A stretch of DNA of 15,920 nucleotides from Flammeovirgaceae bacterium UBA2786 (lineage in GTDB: Bacteria; Bacteroidota; Bacteroidia; Cytophagales; Cyclobacteriaceae). The translations under genes were made by a program, and so were the position numbers. Of the stretch, positions 13,745 to 15,920 are shown piece by piece (within the stretch, counting starts at the first letter, position 1; each line of letters begins with the position of its first letter). Location of the stretch: contig DEIA01000007.1 of NCBI GenBank assembly GCA_002352225.1, positions 1-15,920 of the forward strand, read 5' to 3'. The notes below the pieces were generated by a model. The model had not been told where the DNA came from, did not search any database, and saw only the letters and a list, made by a program, of their open reading frames with translations.

Positions 13745-14338
13745 ATGAAAGTGGAGGAACCGGATTTAAGCCTTAACTACACCTATGCCGATTACCTGAA
13801 ATGGGATTTGCCCGAAATGGTGGAGCTGATACGCGGTAAGGTGTTTAAAATGTCGCCTGCGCCTACTTCTAGTCACCAACGGATTTCGGGAGGGTTATTC
13901 GGAACTATTCACCAATTTTTAAAGACGAAAAAATGCGAAGTATTTTCTGCTCCGTTCGATGTTCGCCTTCCCCGTAAGGGAAAAGCCGATAAAGATATTG
14001 TTACGGTTGTTCAGCCGGATATTTGTGTAATCTGCGATCCGCAAAAAATTGACGAACGCGGCTGCCTTGGTGCGCCCGATTGGATTATCGAGATATTATC
14101 GAAACACACATCGGCTAAAGACCTGAACGAAAAATTTGATGTGTATGAAGAGTCTGGCGTAAAAGAGTATTGGGTTGTTCATCCGTCTGACCATACGGTT
14201 TTGGTTTATACCCTTAATGAACATGGCAAATATGAAGGAATCCTAAAACCCTATACGCGTTCGGATAAGGTGCAACCCCAAACACTGCCGGGGTTAACGA
14301 TAGACCTGGCTGAAATTTTTGAAGAGCCGGAATACTAA
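13745..14338 (+). CDS. Uma2-family (DUF820) PD-(D/E)XK nuclease-like protein
   Basis: This 197-residue protein starts at ATG 13745. The Uma2 core is complete: an N-terminal TYADYLKW helix, VELIRGKVFKMSPAP with Glu27, an SSHQRISGGLF stretch, VQPDICVICD with Asp92, APDWIIEILSKHT with Glu116, then DLNEKFDVYEESGVKEYWVVHP with Lys130. Asp92 and Glu116 are the expected metal-binding acids of the PD-(D/E)XK fold. Uma2 proteins are annotated as putative restriction endonucleases and occur in many copies in cyanobacteria and some Bacteroidota; their real target is unknown. There is no adjacent methyltransferase or antitoxin, so this copy stands alone. It may be mobile, since such genes are often scattered. 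The upstream region is a G-rich repeat. Confidence 0.9.
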   Translation: MKVEEPDLSLNYTYADYLKWDLPEMVELIRGKVFKMSPAPTSSHQRISGGLFGTIHQFLKTKKCEVFSAPFDVRLPRKGKADKDIVTVVQPDICVICDPQKIDERGCLGAPDWIIEILSKHTSAKDLNEKFDVYEESGVKEYWVVHPSDHTVLVYTLNEHGKYEGILKPYTRSDKVQPQTLPGLTIDLAEIFEEPEY

Positions 14339-14447
14339 AGCCGATTCTCAACGCTATTATAAAAACGATTGTCCGATAAATAACAGGCATACCGGTTTCC
14401 GGCTTGTACCGATGATCTTTGATACGGGTTAGGTAAAAACAATTGCC

Positions 14448-15920
14448 TTACTCGGCCGAACCGTGGCGATCATGAATCTTGATCTTACTCAGATCAATGG
14501 CTTCGTCATCTTGCTCTCCATAAAATGAGTTGTCAAAATCGTCAATCGGTAAACGTGCTTTGCTCTGCTTGGGCTTATCGAACGTCATAATTAAAGCAGG
14601 CAATAATATAAGGTTGGTAAACATTGAAATTACTAAGGTGGTAGAGGTAAGTAAACCAAGTGCTACGGTTCCGCCAAAATCGCTGAATGCAAAAATGATA
14701 AAACCGGCAAACAACACTACCGAGGTATAAATAATACTCTTACCAGTTTCCAGAATACTTTCGCTTACAGAACGCGGCACAAAAAATTCGCTCGATAACA
14801 GTTCTTGCCTATACTTGGCCAAAAAGCGAATAGAGTTATCGACCGAAATTCCAAAAGTTATGCTAAAGATCAGCGCTGTACTCGCTTTAAGCGGAATGTG
14901 GAAGTATCCCATCAGTCCGGCTGTAATCATTAACGCAATCAAATTGGGTATAAGCGAAATGATAATCATGCGGGCGTTGGCAAACAGAATGGCCATGGAA
15001 AGTGTAATCAGAATTCCGGCCAGAACTAAACTCTCAGTAAGGTTCTCGATCAGGAATTTATTTCCTTTAATAAAAATCTTGGATGAACCGGTAATCGATA
15101 CGTTTACAGAATCGCCCTTTGCGCGCAATATCTTCTTTAAATCTGCCACCAGGGTATCTGCTTTTGGTTCAATTATCTGGTGTACCAGCGAATCCATTTT
15201 TATAGATCCAATATCTGCCATTTGCATGGAGATACGCATCTTACTATACGTGGTATCTACAAACGAGTTGAACAACCCACTGTTATCATTCTGGCCTTTT
15301 AAATACTCCAGCACATACTTGGCTTCAATATCGGAAGTAGGCAACCCGTACCGTTCAGGGTTATTGTTGTAATACGCTTGCCGCGATGCCTTAATAAAAC
15401 TAAGAACAGAAATGGGCCGCGAGGTTACTGTAATAGAATCGAGCGAGGATTCAAAATCATTAATAACGTTGGCTATTTTTAAATTTTGTAACGGTCTTCT
15501 TCGTTTGGTTTGAAGATCAATCTCCATTTCCAATGGCATTATTCCGCTAAAGTTTTCCTCCACAAAAAGAAGGTCGCGCTTTATATCACTGTCTTCGGGT
15601 ATATCATCTACCATATACGAAACAGAATACAGCCGGGTCATTCCAAAAACAGCCAGTGCAGTAATAACTAAAGTAGCCGCATAAATGTACAAGCGGTGGC
15701 GGTGTACCAACAGATCAACTAGTTTAACAAAGCCTCCCAGTATTCTGAAATCAAGATGCCTGAGGTGCTTTTGCGTTGGCTCCGGCATCCACGAAAGTAT
15801 GCCCGGAATCATAACCAGACTTACAATAAATAAAGCAATAATGTTTAACCCGGCTACAATACCAAATTCGCGCAGGATAGTTATATCGGTTGCTAATAAC
15901 GTAAGAAAGCCAATGGCTAC
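14448..15920 (-). CDS. RND/MMPL-superfamily exporter, C-terminal part (5' end outside window)
   Basis: The frame is open from TAA at 14448-14450 to the right edge; an internal Met at 15812 is not the start, because residues upstream of it are coding and typical of the family. The 490 visible residues begin with the end of the first transmembrane half (IGFLTLL...LREFGIVAGLNIIALFIVSLVMIPGILSW), then a helix (LYIYAATLVITALAVFG) opening the second half, a periplasmic domain of about 220 residues, helices with AILFANARMIIISLIPNLIA and the RND motif FGISVDNSIRFL, and a last pair ending LILLPALIMTF. The C-terminus is a cytoplasmic acidic tail. This is the two-fold repeated RND plan of MMPL/HAE3-type exporters, which move lipids or hydrophobic compounds using the proton gradient. 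No adaptor or outer-membrane partner is in the window. Confidence 0.9.
   Translation of the reverse strand, partial: VAIGFLTLLATDITILREFGIVAGLNIIALFIVSLVMIPGILSWMPEPTQKHLRHLDFRILGGFVKLVDLLVHRHRLYIYAATLVITALAVFGMTRLYSVSYMVDDIPEDSDIKRDLLFVEENFSGIMPLEMEIDLQTKRRRPLQNLKIANVINDFESSLDSITVTSRPISVLSFIKASRQAYYNNNPERYGLPTSDIEAKYVLEYLKGQNDNSGLFNSFVDTTYSKMRISMQMADIGSIKMDSLVHQIIEPKADTLVADLKKILRAKGDSVNVSITGSSKIFIKGNKFLIENLTESLVLAGILITLSMAILFANARMIIISLIPNLIALMITAGLMGYFHIPLKASTALIFSITFGISVDNSIRFLAKYRQELLSSEFFVPRSVSESILETGKSIIYTSVVLFAGFIIFAFSDFGGTVALGLLTSTTLVISMFTNLILLPALIMTFDKPKQSKARLPIDDFDNSFYGEQDDEAIDLSKIKIHDRHGSAE

Noticed and set aside
14339..14447. Terminator between the convergent Uma2 gene and the RND exporter gene
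   Set aside because: Only a short CCGG-TTT-CCGG hairpin is present and no T-run follows, so it is too weak to call.
15810..15812. ATG at 15812 as start of the RND exporter
   Set aside because: The same frame continues to the window edge with typical RND transmembrane sequence (LREFGIVAGLNII…), so the gene is truncated by the window.

Overview
The window looks like chromosomal DNA of a Bacteroidota bacterium, probably of the Cytophagales type. The reasons are a moderately AT-rich composition (judged by eye), protein families typical of that phylum (DUF4230, membrane-anchored MutS-like ATPase, GXHH-type IleRS, long-loop LspA), two exact matches to the Bacteroidota -7 promoter element TAnnTTTG, and weak or absent Shine-Dalgarno sequences. 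No tRNA, rRNA, CRISPR array, transposase gene or phage gene is visible.

Region 1 (1-1325, plus strand) holds the C-terminal CBM6-like end of a large secreted protein, followed 5 bases later by a membrane-anchored ThuA-domain protein. This is a typical Bacteroidota carbohydrate-utilisation pairing.

Region 2 (1323-2173) is the main accessory patch. Two nearly identical 35-36 bp direct repeats flank a segment with a 129-bp MITE-like element (18-bp perfect terminal inverted repeats), a cluster of three 13-nt mini-hairpins, and one unrecognised AT-rich gene for a small secreted protein. The segment looks like an insertion between two convergent transcription units.

Region 3 (2193-4600, minus strand) is a compact three-gene operon: a secreted beta-rich triple-repeat protein, a two-helix membrane protein, and a Tat-signal-bearing histidinol-phosphate aminotransferase homologue.

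Region 4 (4713-6988, minus strand) has a free methionine-(R)-sulfoxide reductase translationally coupled (TGATG) to a membrane-bound MutS-like ATPase. A divergent promoter region (6989-7169) separates them from a plus-strand DUF4230 protein (7170-7811).

Region 5 (7819-13589, minus strand) is ileS-lspA followed by a two-part protein: a fold-type II PLP enzyme with a roughly 200-residue N-terminal region resembling a Bacteroidota HTH-like module. The IleRS carries the swapped signature GIHH (GXHH) instead of HXGH, a variant linked in published work to extreme mupirocin resistance. This is the most consequential functional prediction here.

Region 6 (13590-15920) has a G-rich degenerate repeat, a Uma2-family PD-(D/E)XK protein (plus strand), and the C-terminal part of an RND/MMPL-type exporter (minus strand) that runs off the right edge.

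I did not find a clear, complete, previously undescribed multi-gene system. The best candidates for novelty are the HTH-like/PLP enzyme fusion and the repeat-bounded intergenic cassette.
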